Positions 1 to 11,325 of a stretch of DNA of 53,678 bases are shown here, one piece after another. The notes under the pieces were generated by a model. The model was not told the DNA's origin, searched no databases, and saw only the letters and a program-made list of their open reading frames with translations. The translations under genes and the position numbers were made by a program. The stretch's first letter is position 1. Each line of letters starts with the position of its first letter. Origin of the DNA: Saccoglossus kowalevskii (Eukaryota > Hemichordata > Enteropneusta > Harrimaniidae); contig NW_003136836.1 in assembly GCF_000003605.2 (NCBI RefSeq), positions 1 through 53,678 of the forward strand, in the 5' to 3' direction.

Positions 1-846
1 CTGTGATCTTCCAAACACATCCTGTACACTCCATTCTCCCATATTATACTGTGATCTGCTCTGTCTATGAAACGATATCCCCATTCTAAAACAAACGGGG
101 ACTGTGTCATTGACAATGACTTGTGTTAAATAATGGTTTAATATACCTGGAAAAACTTCGTTTCAATGACTTCTCCAGGACCTTACTTCTTGTCCTTTTT
201 GTGTCCTGAAATGGAAATGCATCTAAATAAAGACAGAAATTGCAGGCAGTTTTATAATTGTTTTATAATTGTTAAAAAAGATATTGAGTATTACACCATG
301 TTGTAAATGAACATTATTGGAGTTGACTGTGGACCTGGCTGGAACATGGCCCCTTAACAGAAGAAGCTAGTGGTGATTGCGAGTGGTTGCAGGGAAGAAC
401 CAAGACACTTAATGCATTGCGTCATATTGTGTTTGATAAACACTTACTGAAGAAGATACATTACTACTTGAATGCAAGGTGAGCTTAACAATCAAGATAC
501 AGGTCTCTATATTATTAAAAGAAAATTGTATTGATGAAAGTATGAAGCTAGAAAATCTTTTTATTCACATTTTTTTTTATCGGTCAGCTTGTAACATTTC
601 AACAGCAGATATTGAAATATTCCAGTAAATGGTTTACATGTATACACTCTCAAATCTTACTGCAACAGACCGCAATGTACATTACAATAGAGAAATCAGG
701 GAAAAACAGAATGGGGAGTACAACAATTTATTTCCTAAGAAATATGTATCTTAATATTAATGCATATATCTTGTACAGATATAAATTATATGTTTTGAAA
801 TTTTAATATAAGAAACGTATATGTAGTTGATGATTTGTGGCAACAA
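1..846. other. left edge, probable 3' UTR of the minus-strand gene
   Basis: I see no convincing complete gene here. On the minus strand this stretch lies downstream of the stop codon at 847-849. It carries AATAAA (forward TTTATT, 560-565), about 280 bases past the stop, which would suit a polyadenylation signal. A forward AATAAA also occurs at 226-231. Confidence 0.35.
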
Positions 847-2435
847 TCAAAACTGAGAAGACCTATCCTCATGTTGCACAATTAAAACCAACATTCCGGG
901 TCTTAGAATGGCTGACAGATAGGGGGTGTATATATCAATAGTACTTCCACCTGATGACAAGAGACATTTTTCTGCTAAAATTGCTCTTATACCACCACCG
1001 GCAATAGCTACATAGTCAGAGGAGCAAGTGTTATGTAGAAGAGAAACATCCTAAAACATTATACACACAAACCATACATTTTCATACAAATTGTTGAGTT
1101 GTTTTTTGTAGTTGTATTACATCTTATCCCAGACGGGGAGGAATGAAACCGATGCCAGCTCTTAAACAACCATGCTGCCATAAAATGAATTACCTATACA
1201 CATGATTACACATCATGGCAGTTAGCTTTGCTTATATCTTGGTGTTCATCCATGACCAGAAGTTCACTTCTGAAAGTCCTTACAATGGCTAGGACACCCA
1301 GGTGCACAATCATTTGTCTAAATTCCTGTAATAAAAATAAAATTGTCATTCAAAAAGGTATCCATATTAAGCTACACTAATGTAGTTATTTTAGAATGTC
1401 ATTATAAATGTCAGTACAAGGAAGCCTACAGAACAGGACAGACTATCAAGAAACATTGTTTGAGGGGGTGCAACAAAAATGTATCCTGCATAAAACGTAT
1501 GAACATGATTGTTGACCTTCGACCTGCCTTATTCAAATTACACCTCACTCGCATAATTTATTGCGTTTTTTACAGCTATGGTCATTCAGATTATAATTTG
1601 CTGTACTTAGGAAAACCAATGGTTAGCTAACAAAAATAAATACTAGTGTAGACATCTGCAGAATCCAGTTCAAACCAAAAATTACATTTTATATTATTTT
1701 TGTATCATTCTTAAATATTCTGAAGTATAACAGCTCTCGATAACTAAAGTATATGTATTATTTTAGGTACCATTCCTAATAGCGAAGTATAATACCTCCC
1801 GATAAATAACTAATACATGCTACTATTTTAGTACCACCCCTATAGTGAAGTATAAGCTCCAGTCCAGTATTATATTATAGTCCAGTTGACTTTTTGCGTG
1901 GTATCTGCCAAGTGTGCAGTCTAAGTGGACAGATATATACTATTATCATCAATACACTGAATATTTATGAAGGAGCCAGCAATGTGCGCATCAAATGGTT
2001 TGTGGGGCGGTTGCTGGAAGGGGCGGACTGATATCCCTTTACACATTGAATGGAACAGTACAGGCTTAAAAGTTCTGGACATCTTTTGTGGTAACACACA
2101 TACATATCAACAACAAAATATGGTTGAAAAAGTGGAAACCAAGCATGAAAGGTATACCAAGTACTCTCCTCGTATGTTCAATAGGGGCGCACGCGGCTAA
2201 TTGTTAAATTCAAATTGTGTCAAAATTACTATACTGGTAGGTATTGCTTGAGTCCTCTAAGAGCCTTGCTACAAAAACCTCAAGATTAACTTTATATGAA
2301 AAGGACGTCACTGGGTTAAAAAAGAAATCATTTACTTACCAGTAAAAGATGGTGGCCACGGCATAGCTGAAATCTTGCCATAACAAATTCACAGAGGTTT
2401 CCGACCATGGTAATGTGCCAACATTTTACTGCGAA
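847..2435 (-). CDS. 3' part of an unrecognised gene, three exons
   Basis: I do not recognise this protein. Three minus-strand segments join in frame with GT-AG borders, all phase 0: 2435-2340 (32 codons, donor GTAAGT), 1325-1212 (38 codons, acceptor TTACAG, weaker donor GTGTAA) and 1050-847 (67 codons plus a TGA stop, acceptor TTTTAG). Together they give 137 residues. The composition looks like real coding sequence: helix-forming, Leu-rich, with a CRGHHLLL motif, then a Gly-rich AIAGGGIRA segment and LRPGMLVLIVQHED near the end. The first segment vaguely recalls helical nucleoporin regions, but that is too weak to name it. The 5' part should lie at higher coordinates, and I did not find further exons I trust. 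It could also be a fragment or pseudogene. Confidence 0.45.
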
Positions 2436-4559
2436 CTGATTATATATATATATGGATATGGTCATCTATTTTAATGGGAATGAAATTTGTTGATATTGTA
2501 ATTATTTTTCAATTTGTTACTTTACTACTATATAGCATATATGGGAGAACAATTAATGTTAATTCTTGAGAAATAATAATTCTCTATAAATGCTGTATAC
2601 AAACCTGTTACGTAGCTGTTCCTTTGAATATATATTTACCTGTTTTGTTAATGCATATTTTATTTGAACCTATATATGTACACAAACGGATGACTGTTAA
2701 CCCGATGTCCCAGGGCAGAGGGTTCGTTACCCTTCATTGCCCTTGTTAAAATGATGTTTAACTCTATTGTACGTTATTGATTTACTTTATACCCGCTAAT
2801 CAAAAGAATATATCTGTCTATTTATTAAGTGGTTCGTGTTACGTGCCAGAGACTACCGGACGAGTACTATCCGAATGATGGGTGAGCAAGTGTCATGGGC
2901 CAATTAATGATTGACTCAATTAGGAGTGTGCCGTCGTGGCACTTAACACTGAGACAACGGAATTCTAAGGTTTTTGCTGCTTTAGATCTTGTCCAACAAC
3001 GCAATTCCATTCTGTAGTGTGACCCTGAAATTTGGCGAGTGGATCCACGTATTACCATATATGAGGTTTAACATCGAAGTCCGAGAAGTGTGACTCAAAC
3101 AGGGAAAGAAGCCTGGTGTCACTATTACAAAGGTAAAGTTCTATGCTTCAATTCGTGAACATCATTCGCTGACTACCTACATTTACTCAGGCGACGAAGC
3201 CGGCTGATAAAATTCGATGCTCATTGAAAACACTTCTACTTGCACACTCGTTAGTCAAGAGTTTTCAGTTATCATACTATGTGGTTAGTTTCTATGATTA
3301 TGCAAGTTATTTTCCTGGCCAGTTTACTCGTGTTAATAGTTCACAAGTGTAATCACAGAATGGTTACCATCCATCATATGGTGCCTGCTGTGCGTGATTT
3401 TGTAAACCAAATTCTTTCCAATGGGGCATTCGCGTTGTTGTTGCGCGGTGAGAATCGCGTTTATTTTCTTGGTTTGGCTTATTGCCCCATGGGGTGTACT
3501 GTACTGCTACATATGCATATAATTGTATTAAACTTTACTGGTGCCCAGTTGATTATTTTTGTTAATCGAATTGAGTAATTTGAAATTTGTTAAGAACCCC
3601 CACAGGGGATTTTAAGACTATTGAATTATATTTGGTGATCTGAGTTAGTATTTTACCCGACCCCTTGATATAAGCATCGCAATGACTGTGTAAAGTCCGC
3701 TCCTCCGCAAATGAGTTGTTGGTAAAAATTGACAAACTATTTGGTCAAAAATTAAAACCAACAATATCTGTCGCTGTTAATATGGACCAAAATAATGATT
3801 AAATTTAGTGATAAATTTAAATGTGATGTGATGCCGATGTTGCCGATTGCTGCCTGGATGTTTGGACAGGTCGAACAGTTCTGACTTACATATACATGTT
3901 AGACATTGGTGTTTCTGTTAGTTTGACTATACACGTAATTAAACACAATCGAAAGCTGCATGTATTTTTTTTTTTGGTATTCATTTGGTGTGAAGTTCGT
4001 ACTACTAGCTTTCACAGATATACTAGTTATGTTATGACCAAATAATTGGGGTGTGTAAATTATTCGCCGTCTATTTTTATTTGAACTAGATTATTCGGTC
4101 CGAGATGGTGTCGATGTGAACGCTTTTATTTTGTGTTCACACGTTATTAGACCTGTAGCACTTTGGTATTTCACTTTAACGTCTCAGTGTACGTGCGTTA
4201 CGTAATTCATTTTGTACAGAAGGACGACGGGCACCTGATACATGTACCTGTCATCGCTAATAACTTAATTAATTACCGATTAGACACAATCTGTGTAAAA
4301 TTATTTTATCACTCAAGTTATGGTAGACATTATTTATGTTTCACATAAATTGACGACAATATGTTTGTTCTGTTTAACATGCTAGGATTTATTAATCAAA
4401 TCGCACGTACCATATTATACCATCTATACAAATAATTCCCCAGTATGTTATACATCATAATATGAGGTTATTACGGGGATACCTCAAAGTATGCACGAAT
4501 ACAGTACAGGCGAAGTAGCGACCGACGCGTAATAACCTTATTATTTCCTTACAAGGATA
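2436..4559. other. intergenic, no supported gene
   Basis: This is AT-rich sequence with stops in all frames apart from short chance ORFs. A block around 2835-3600 has more even composition and might be an old retroelement piece. I could not find paired LTRs or a recognisable protein in it. Confidence 0.4.
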
Positions 4560-6281
4560 CCGTACTTATCGGGGTAAGAGCCCATGCCTGGACAAACGCC
4601 CACCCCCACTTTTGACACAATAAAGAAGTTGAGGTCATATTCGGGCACACGCCCAGGGGGTATTTTTCTACACAAAATAAAAACAAAAAACTTATTTTCT
4701 ATTCGTTGACTGTGGTTGTATTAACAGTTGACTTTCTTGAAGTCTGTCGTGATACTTATAAAAATTGTTAATTGCGTAAAACAAGGGGTGAACGCAAAAT
4801 AGCTGTGACAGCGCTCTGCCTTCAGGGCAGCGCGTTCACCGCTGATTTTTTTACAGAATCATAACATTCAGCAAGTCTAAAAAAATAAATATTAAAGCAG
4901 AAACGGTAGTTCTCTTAGTGAAATGTGTCGTGGCCCTAAAAAGGGCCGGCCGTTTGGTTTGTGCTTCCTTAGAAACGATTCAAGCAAATCGTATAAGAAG
5001 AGCCGCTAAGCAAGTGTCGCACTCGTTCGGCTTTAGCGTCGTCGACAATGAAAACAATGTTGTAATATTGTAGCAACCCGTACCTGGGACAATGGTTGAA
5101 ATCACGTTATTTTGGCTTTATAAATATTTTGTAGCAGCTTGCGAATCCATAACTGGGGCCAGCAATTTTGCAATGTCAGGCCGAAGACTGCCAACTTTTT
5201 TACCATCTTTTATCACCGCTATTGCATTTCTGTCATGAAAACTATTCTTCTGTCGTTGGATAAAAAAAAAACTTCCTATTTCAAGTCCACCTCGATATCC
5301 ATATAGTGAGACATTAAAACCGCCGGAACTTGCTGAATGATAACTTTAACCGTGATTAATAAGCGTCGAGATTGATAAGATAGCAATATCACGATTTGAC
5401 CTTTATGATGAAATACTAGTAGTGATGTCATTCTTAGCCAACCAGTAAAGCAGATGCATAAAGGTCAAAGATGATTGCTAGACTGTAAACAAAAGCATCG
5501 TGTGCCAACGCAGCAGAGCGAACCCATATTTTGTCTCTTTATTATGATTAGACATGAATGAAAAGTGCCAAGCTGACAGACTGCGAAATTCGTGGATTAA
5601 AAGTGCTAAGTCCAAATTGTGTGGGACAATATCGACGAACTTCAGGAATAAGTTGTATTGATTTTGTTCGACGGCTACAGTGACGCCGACTTGGACATTT
5701 GAGGGTTTTGAGTTTGACGAAGATGGCAATGAACGTACAAATAAAGATCTGAGAAGTTTTTTCAAACAGCTATGATTTTTTATAATTTTTACTGTGTAAT
5801 TTTGTATGACGGTTGATTCGTAATTTGTCTAGACCGGAAATCCATTGACACGCAGATCGCCGCGAACCAACCGAATAGATGAATAGCGCCACCTGTGTTG
5901 ACACAATGCCGGAAATCATTTTACGCAGTTTAACCCCTGACATTTTAATTCATTTTATAGTTCACGCGTATTGGGCGTGTTTGTCGGCGGGAAATCCTAA
6001 TTCAAATGATTCCTCACTGACGATTTTTATTATTTCTGGTTTATTTGTCACATTATAAGCAATACATTATTTTTGTTTTACTTCTAGTGTTGCATAGCGT
6101 TCATTTATTTCCGTTGCATGTTTTCATTTGCCGTTCTATTCCCTGTTGCAGTTCGATCTGCGTGTTGTCAATTTTCGCGAATTTTCGTTTTTTTGCCGGG
6201 GATCTCCTGGCAAACGCCCACCCCTTCTTTTTGTCAATTTTCCATTTTCAGGACCCTGGACTTATACCCGGATAAATACGG
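4560..6281. mobile_element. TIR DNA transposon, TA target site, pogo/mariner-like
   Basis: The left end CCGTACTTATCGGGGTAAGA and the reverse complement of the right end, CCGTATTTATCCGGGTATAA, are imperfect terminal inverted repeats. Similarity continues inward with the shared CAAACGCCCACCCC block. The element is flanked on both sides by TA (4558-4559 and 6282-6283). A TA duplication with CCGTATTT-type ends fits the Tc1/mariner/pogo group. At 1722 bp it shows no DDE transposase I can read, so it is probably non-autonomous. It carries a HIRAN-like coding remnant on the minus strand (5118-5347). Confidence 0.6.
5118..5347 (-). pseudogene. HIRAN-domain-like coding remnant inside the transposon
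   Basis: A minus-strand frame open from just after a TAA to a stop at 5118-5120 reads GYRGGLEIG, then HDRNAIAVIKDGKKVGSLRP and DIAKLLAPVMD. This is the order of a HIRAN domain: a G-Y strand, then D-x-N-A-I-x-V, then a G-x-L-P-like turn and I-A-x-x-L-A-P. HIRAN domains bind DNA ends in SNF2/HLTF-type proteins and also occur alone in mobile elements. Only one domain's worth of frame is open, with no start codon, so I treat it as a remnant or a single exon. The identification is by motif reading only. Confidence 0.45.
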
Positions 6282-6283
6282 TA

Positions 6284-6770
6284 TATCGTGGGAATGCCGA
6301 AATCCGAGAATCAGCGAACTCCTTCCTGTGGAGTCCGGTCAAATCCTGATGGCAGCCATGTTTGTTTTTATTGTTGGAGAACGCTTTCGTTTGTAATCAT
6401 TCTATATTTGGAATTTGCATCTCCTTATATGCTGGGATGAAAATACCCCGTAAAATACCGCAAAATTACGGCACGCTGTAACTCATGGCGTTGCGGTGAC
6501 AGATGTATAATTATAATAGTAAAGGTTATGCAGAAATGTATTCTGGAAGTAATGAATACTTGATATTAAGCTGTTAGTGATGCCAAGATAATTAAATATG
6601 TAAATCATGATGCATATAAAGTAGCTTAATTGTGCAAGGAAACAAACATGTATACTTGACCATGTTAAAATAATATCTTTTTCAATTCTCTCAAATAACC
6701 CATTGTCATCAATATTTGTAATAAATCGCGAACATAGATCTCATCAATCATCTGTATTTTTCTTTCTTCA
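6284..6770. other. upstream of glycosyltransferase, 5' intron sequence
   Basis: This is non-coding AT-rich sequence. It ends in a pyrimidine-rich tract and CAG at 6768-6770, a good 3' splice site 16 bases before the ATG of the next gene. At least one untranslated 5' exon therefore lies further left, and I cannot place it. Confidence 0.45.
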
Positions 6771-6786
6771 GATCTAACTTATTACA
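6768..6786 (+). promoter_or_regulatory. 3' splice site and start context of the GT12 gene
   Basis: A pyrimidine-rich run ending TTCTTCAG is followed by 16 bases and then ATG in the context TTACAATGA. This supports a coding exon preceded by a spliced 5' UTR and fixes residue 1. Confidence 0.55.
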
Positions 6787-8292
6787 ATGAATTGGAAAAT
6801 ACGATATGCCACCTACTGTGTAGCTGGTCTCTGCGTCCTTGGAGCCTATTTGCTCATGCGAGATGTATTCAGCTCATGTAAACAGAATAATGCAGCTATC
6901 TGGAAGAACACAAGTATTCCACAACTGAGAGAACAAATGGTATTTGACCAAACCAGAGACTGTTCTTGTCAACCCAAATCAATTGGTCCTCTTGAGAATA
7001 ATACTCGTCAGAGACAGAAAAAAGAATACACGGAATGGGAACGCCAAGAAAGCAAAATGGCCGAGCCTATGACACTGTGTCCCGCAATGTCGCCTATACA
7101 ATACCTGGGATCCGGAATCACTGTTGAGCCTCTAAAATATGTTCGCATAGTTGGAATTAAATTACATCCAGCACTACAAACGAGCAAGGAGTTAAATATA
7201 ACACTAAGACATTCTTTGGGTCAGCTTTATGTCGAATCTTCCACTATAACGGATTATCTACAGATAGAAATACACGGGAATGGCAGTTGTCAACTCTCAA
7301 TAAACACAGTGAATATCAACGACATGAACACTGCTCTCTCCCATCTAGCCTACCATAGCACAGAACACCATATAAGACAGCGAGATTACATTGACGTCTC
7401 TATACAAGACTTCGATGTCGCCATCAATATTCTTATACAACGACACCATGTGCCCAGGCTCTATGATCCAGGACCTGGTAATGACATCAATAGGAAAGTC
7501 ACCATTATTGCAAAGACATTCAACCGCTATGGCTGTGTTAATAAACTTATTTCAAGCATAAATCACTTCTATCCGAAAATGACGATATTGATTGCAGACG
7601 ACTCTGAAAATAAACAAAAATTAAATGGAATAAACGTAAAGCATTTTTTAATGCCATTCAAAGAAGGCTATAGCGCTGGAAAGAATTTACTGGTCAGCCA
7701 AGTGCGTACAAAATATTTTTTGTGGGTTGACGATGATTTTGTTTTCACCAATTATACTATCTTGGAGCGCTTTGTAGAGAAACTAGAATCTACCACAGCT
7801 GAACTAGACTTGGTGGCTGGGCTAATCTCGAATATGAAAGGAATAGCGATGGAAAGATTCAGCAAAAATGGATGGACTGATGTTGAGCATGTTAAAGGTA
7901 AAAGTGGTGGCTGTCTTTTTAGAAGAAAACTACCAGTTACAAAAGTTAAAGAGTTTCCGAATTGCAAATTAAAGGATATGGTAATTAACTTCTTCATGGC
8001 AAAGACTGAAGCAGTTAGAAATGTGGGGTTTGATTTAGTGTTCGAACGAATTGCACACCGCGAGTTTTTTGTAGATGCGCTGGGTCATTTACGAATAGCT
8101 CAATGTGACGACGTCATCATCCAACATAGACCAGAAGAAAAGGATAATGATTACAAATATTACAGGCTAATGCAAAACCAAACCAAGGCCCAGGCAGGAT
8201 ATGCAGAACGTATACTCTTCAAAAACAACCTACAATGCTTTCAACCTTGGAGTCGCATTTTCCATTCATTTATGAAAAATGAAACAATCTAA
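6787..8292 (+). CDS. beta-1,4 N-acetylgalactosaminyltransferase 1-like (GT12)
   Basis: This is a complete 501-residue type II membrane protein: a short basic cytosolic tail, one hydrophobic anchor at about residues 8-25, a luminal stem, then the catalytic domain. From about residue 235 it follows the GalNAc-transferase (GM2/GD2 synthase, CAZy GT12) pattern: VTIIAKTFNRYG, FYPKMTILIADDS, LMPFKEGYSAGKNL and then WVDDDFVF. The acidic triplet at residues 315-317 is the metal/UDP-sugar binding DXD-type motif. FPNCKLKDMVINFFMAKTE and AHREFFVDALG further on also match the family. The predicted role is transfer of GalNAc in the Golgi to a glycolipid or glycan acceptor. The acceptor cannot be read from sequence, and invertebrate copies need not make gangliosides. 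The whole CDS sits in one exon, with an acceptor just before the start. AATAAA at 9317-9322 may end the transcript. Confidence 0.9.
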   Translation: MNWKIRYATYCVAGLCVLGAYLLMRDVFSSCKQNNAAIWKNTSIPQLREQMVFDQTRDCSCQPKSIGPLENNTRQRQKKEYTEWERQESKMAEPMTLCPAMSPIQYLGSGITVEPLKYVRIVGIKLHPALQTSKELNITLRHSLGQLYVESSTITDYLQIEIHGNGSCQLSINTVNINDMNTALSHLAYHSTEHHIRQRDYIDVSIQDFDVAINILIQRHHVPRLYDPGPGNDINRKVTIIAKTFNRYGCVNKLISSINHFYPKMTILIADDSENKQKLNGINVKHFLMPFKEGYSAGKNLLVSQVRTKYFLWVDDDFVFTNYTILERFVEKLESTTAELDLVAGLISNMKGIAMERFSKNGWTDVEHVKGKSGGCLFRRKLPVTKVKEFPNCKLKDMVINFFMAKTEAVRNVGFDLVFERIAHREFFVDALGHLRIAQCDDVIIQHRPEEKDNDYKYYRLMQNQTKAQAGYAERILFKNNLQCFQPWSRIFHSFMKNETI

Positions 8293-10047
8293 TTTAATTG
8301 GTGGAGAGAGTCTCTCTCGCTGGGCGGAATCTTGTAGATGGTATATATAATCCTCAACCATTTCACCAGATAGTGTAAATTGTGCACAAATCAACAAGTT
8401 TTATATAGAATTGTTTTTTATCATTATCACTTAATATATGAATGTTATTTCAATTTTGTTGTTATAGTTGAATATTGTCTGCAACCATAGTTGGCCAGTT
8501 GAATGTGGTACCTTGTGGTCAACCATGGTAGTATATAATTAACAATGATTACACTTCAAGATAACCATGTACATACTATAGTTATTATGGTAAATGTCAA
8601 CAATTGTCGATGGTATGTGGCTGGCGATCAAATATTGACCATGGTCAGACAACACGAAGGGACATTTATAATGAAACTATACATTATTCGTTTTGCAATA
8701 ATTACACTCCCGATAACAATAAGAATATTAAATTTAAAATATTGACTTGGAATTCACCTGCCTTATTTTAGTGAACATAGTAGTTGTTTTTGTCAGTAAT
8801 ATATCGCTTTGATGATGGATATAAATTGTAGGCTGTGACATCACTGTTTAGTGACTAGTGGGATACATTTTGTAATCCTGATTTACTTCATAAACTGAAT
8901 TTAAAAATGCAAGATAATGCAATTTCGAACTATGGAATTTCTCTGCAATAGTTATTTTGAAAGATAGGTACGCTAAGGCACAAAGGAATACTGTTTTACT
9001 CTACCATAAAATTGTATTCCAACGTTCACTAACATTATGAGCAAGCTTAATGGGGAGAGTTTAGGTACCTTTTGGTTGAATATAATAGTACAATCAGCAA
9101 AAGCAGCAGTCGTTTCATGTCAGAATTGTTTTCAATCGTACAATGTAGGTTTTTGTAAATGTTTATTGGAGAAAAATTATAATGTTACAGGGAGAACAAA
9201 GTGTAACAAAATAGCCATGTTATGAAAAGTACAATGTTAGCAAACGTATGGAAGTAAACAATGCGCTCTACAAACAGAAAGACACTTGGTGTATTTTTGA
9301 TGCTGAATTGTAAATTAATAAACTGATAAGTGAGTTCTACATTGGTTTAGTGAGCGGTGAAGTACTGAAGTAGTTTAAGGAGTTTCTGACTATTAAATAA
9401 TATACTGTATGATCAAGTTTTTATTGTTGCCAAGTTGAATAAATTCATGTAATTTACTAGTAGCTACTTTCAACTGTACTGTCAAGAAACTTGACACACG
9501 TTAATTCCAATGAAAACACTTGAAAGGCTTGATTTCAATAAGTTTTGGTTACCGGGGATGTTAATTGTACGAGTACGATGACACATCTAAATAAGTTATA
9601 TAATTTTGTGTTTACTTCTCCTTTACAGCGTGGTGTTGCATATAACGGGCCGGAATACCATTACGGATTCCGCGCGTCATCCAGAATGAAATCATATCGA
9701 AACAACACGGCAGTTAAACATTATATGCGGGACTGGTAATATGGCGTAAGTGTGGTGTACCAATTAGTGATTTGAAGACAATGTTCTCCTCAGTGCAATA
9801 CAAAAATAGCAAAAAATATTAACATATCGCCTGACTGACTGACATATAATTGTATACATGTTATTGTGATTGTTTACGAAACCAGTTTTAATAGGAGCAA
9901 TAAAATCAGTTCGAAAACATAGCAGCTGCCTTTTGAAACCACACACAATAGAGTGACTGGTCATATATGTCATTCAGCGTGGCTTGCATTAATTTATAAT
10001 AACATGATGACCTTATTTGACATATATTCATTAGATCAATTCAATAA
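8293..10047 (+). other. 3' UTR of GT12 gene, then intergenic
   Basis: I see no coding signal. AATAAA at 9317-9322 is the best placed polyadenylation signal for the glycosyltransferase, giving a roughly 1 kb 3' UTR. From about 9340 to 10047 the sequence is unremarkable AT-rich intergenic DNA. Confidence 0.4.
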
Positions 10048-10286
10048 TTACCATAGTGAGTGCGCAGCTCAGACGATTCGCCGCATTTGACTCTTTTTGA
10101 TTCACCATACGTGATGCAGTCTGTGAAATGACTGTCAGTTTTTCAAAATAGCGGCCTTTGCAGGTGTCTCAGTAAAGAGCTCTGGCACAAAGTTGAGTTG
10201 AATTTAATATTATGATCCGGAACACTCAACTGCATAGACACACATGACAAAATAATGCTTCAAAATTAATTGTCCGTGTTCGTTTT
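10048..10286. repeat. dispersed repeat R, copy 1 (uninterrupted)
   Basis: This block of about 240 bp begins TTACCATAGTGAGT and ends CCGTGTTCGTTTT. It recurs almost base for base at 14928-15090 plus 16076-16153. In this copy the TTA at 10210-10212 is intact, so it preserves the pre-insertion target site of the transposon found in copy 2. Confidence 0.8.
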
Positions 10287-11325
10287 CACCAATTTTCCCT
10301 CGTCTCTGCTGTGTCATGTCTTTGCAGAAGTGCTGTTATATCCATCAAACACAATCAAGGCCTTCCCATACTTCCTCAGAATATATTCTCTATATATGGT
10401 GCACATTTTTCTATATGTAGGGAACCCTTTCAGCCAAGGAATGCGATGGATTAGAGCACCACTATCTAACACATAGAATACTGATCAATCAGGAGTCAAC
10501 TTAGCCCACATAACAGCTGCATGTCCAGGCCTATGTGGTTCTCGAAGCATGAGCAAACGGATTCCATGTTATCGAAAGTTTTGCAACAATTATTAGACGT
10601 TGAAAGATAAAATATGGATCTACCTGAATTTGTTGATCATCAATTCTAATTGACGACCACGTGTGATGACTTCACAACTACGTTTGAACGTGAATTCACC
10701 CGCTGACTGGCCAGTCATTGAATTCAATATCATCAAGCCAATGAATTTAGTTTTCTCTAGCTTTTCTGTCAGCATTAACACCATTCATTATGTTTTGTAG
10801 CCCTGTATATTGTGAAAAGGAATTTTTGTCAGTCAGAGCTAGCAGCAATGTATTGGTGTCTTTCATATCATGAAGCTGTTATGTTTTTGTCATTTCTTTG
10901 TTTTGCTCGCCATTGCTAATATAATATTTTACATCTGTGAGTTGCTGCATAGCTCATTGAATTCACCACATGCTGGCATAGATAGAAGCCAGACGTTGCT
11001 GTTCAGTCATTCCCCGTCCTCTGGTAAGTTCTCAACTCGTCTTAAGGCTCCTCATCAATACTTGCTCTATGACAAGATCTGTAGACAATCCTGAACACAA
11101 ATAGTTACTTCTCCTAACCACATGGTAGCCAGCTTCAAAGTGCCTGTACACATCAGCGTGGTCAGTCTCAAAGCTAGGCATGAATTATTTTATTACCAAA
11201 GTGTTCTTGCAGTCTTGTTTTCATGTATATGTGGTCATAAGCTACGCTCTCTGAATCCATCAGAGAGATACTCATTTTGTATTGAAGAAATTTAGCCACT
11301 TTGAGAAATACATGTGTTCCTTCCT
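10287..11325 (-). pseudogene. decayed copy of a multi-copy invertebrate protein family
   Basis: Reading the minus strand from high to low coordinates gives broken pieces in the order of a large uncharacterised, repeat-like protein family common in marine invertebrate genomes. First comes FLQYKM..MKTRLQEHFGNKI, then HADVYRHFEAGYHVVRRS with GLSTDLVIEQVLMRSLKT and LTRGRGMTEQQRL. These are followed by EQNKEMTK, NIMNGVNAD, GEFTFKRSCEVIT, IQVDPYFIFQRLIIVAKLS and MLREPHRP. Last come YVLDSGALIHRIPW and KYGKALIVFDGYNS. Several in-frame stops and frameshifts, plus a large deletion after the first piece, show that it is dead. Full-length members end in a PIN/XPG-like nuclease-type region that is missing here. 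The family match is from memory and the function is unknown. Confidence 0.6.

Noticed and set aside
360-478. Possible plus-strand exon ending AATGCAAG then GTGAGC, reading EWLQGRTKTLNALRHIVF
   Set aside because: No partner exon and no recognisable family. It cannot be joined in frame to the GT12 start, so at most it is an untranslated exon or chance.
2835-3600. Possible LTR beginning TGTTACGTGCCAGAG
   Set aside because: I found no second LTR, primer-binding site or polyprotein.
10870-11094. Signal-peptide-like ORF MKLLCFCHFFVLLAIAN on the plus strand with a downstream GTAAGT
   Set aside because: The opposite strand carries the decayed family pseudogene, which explains the open frame.
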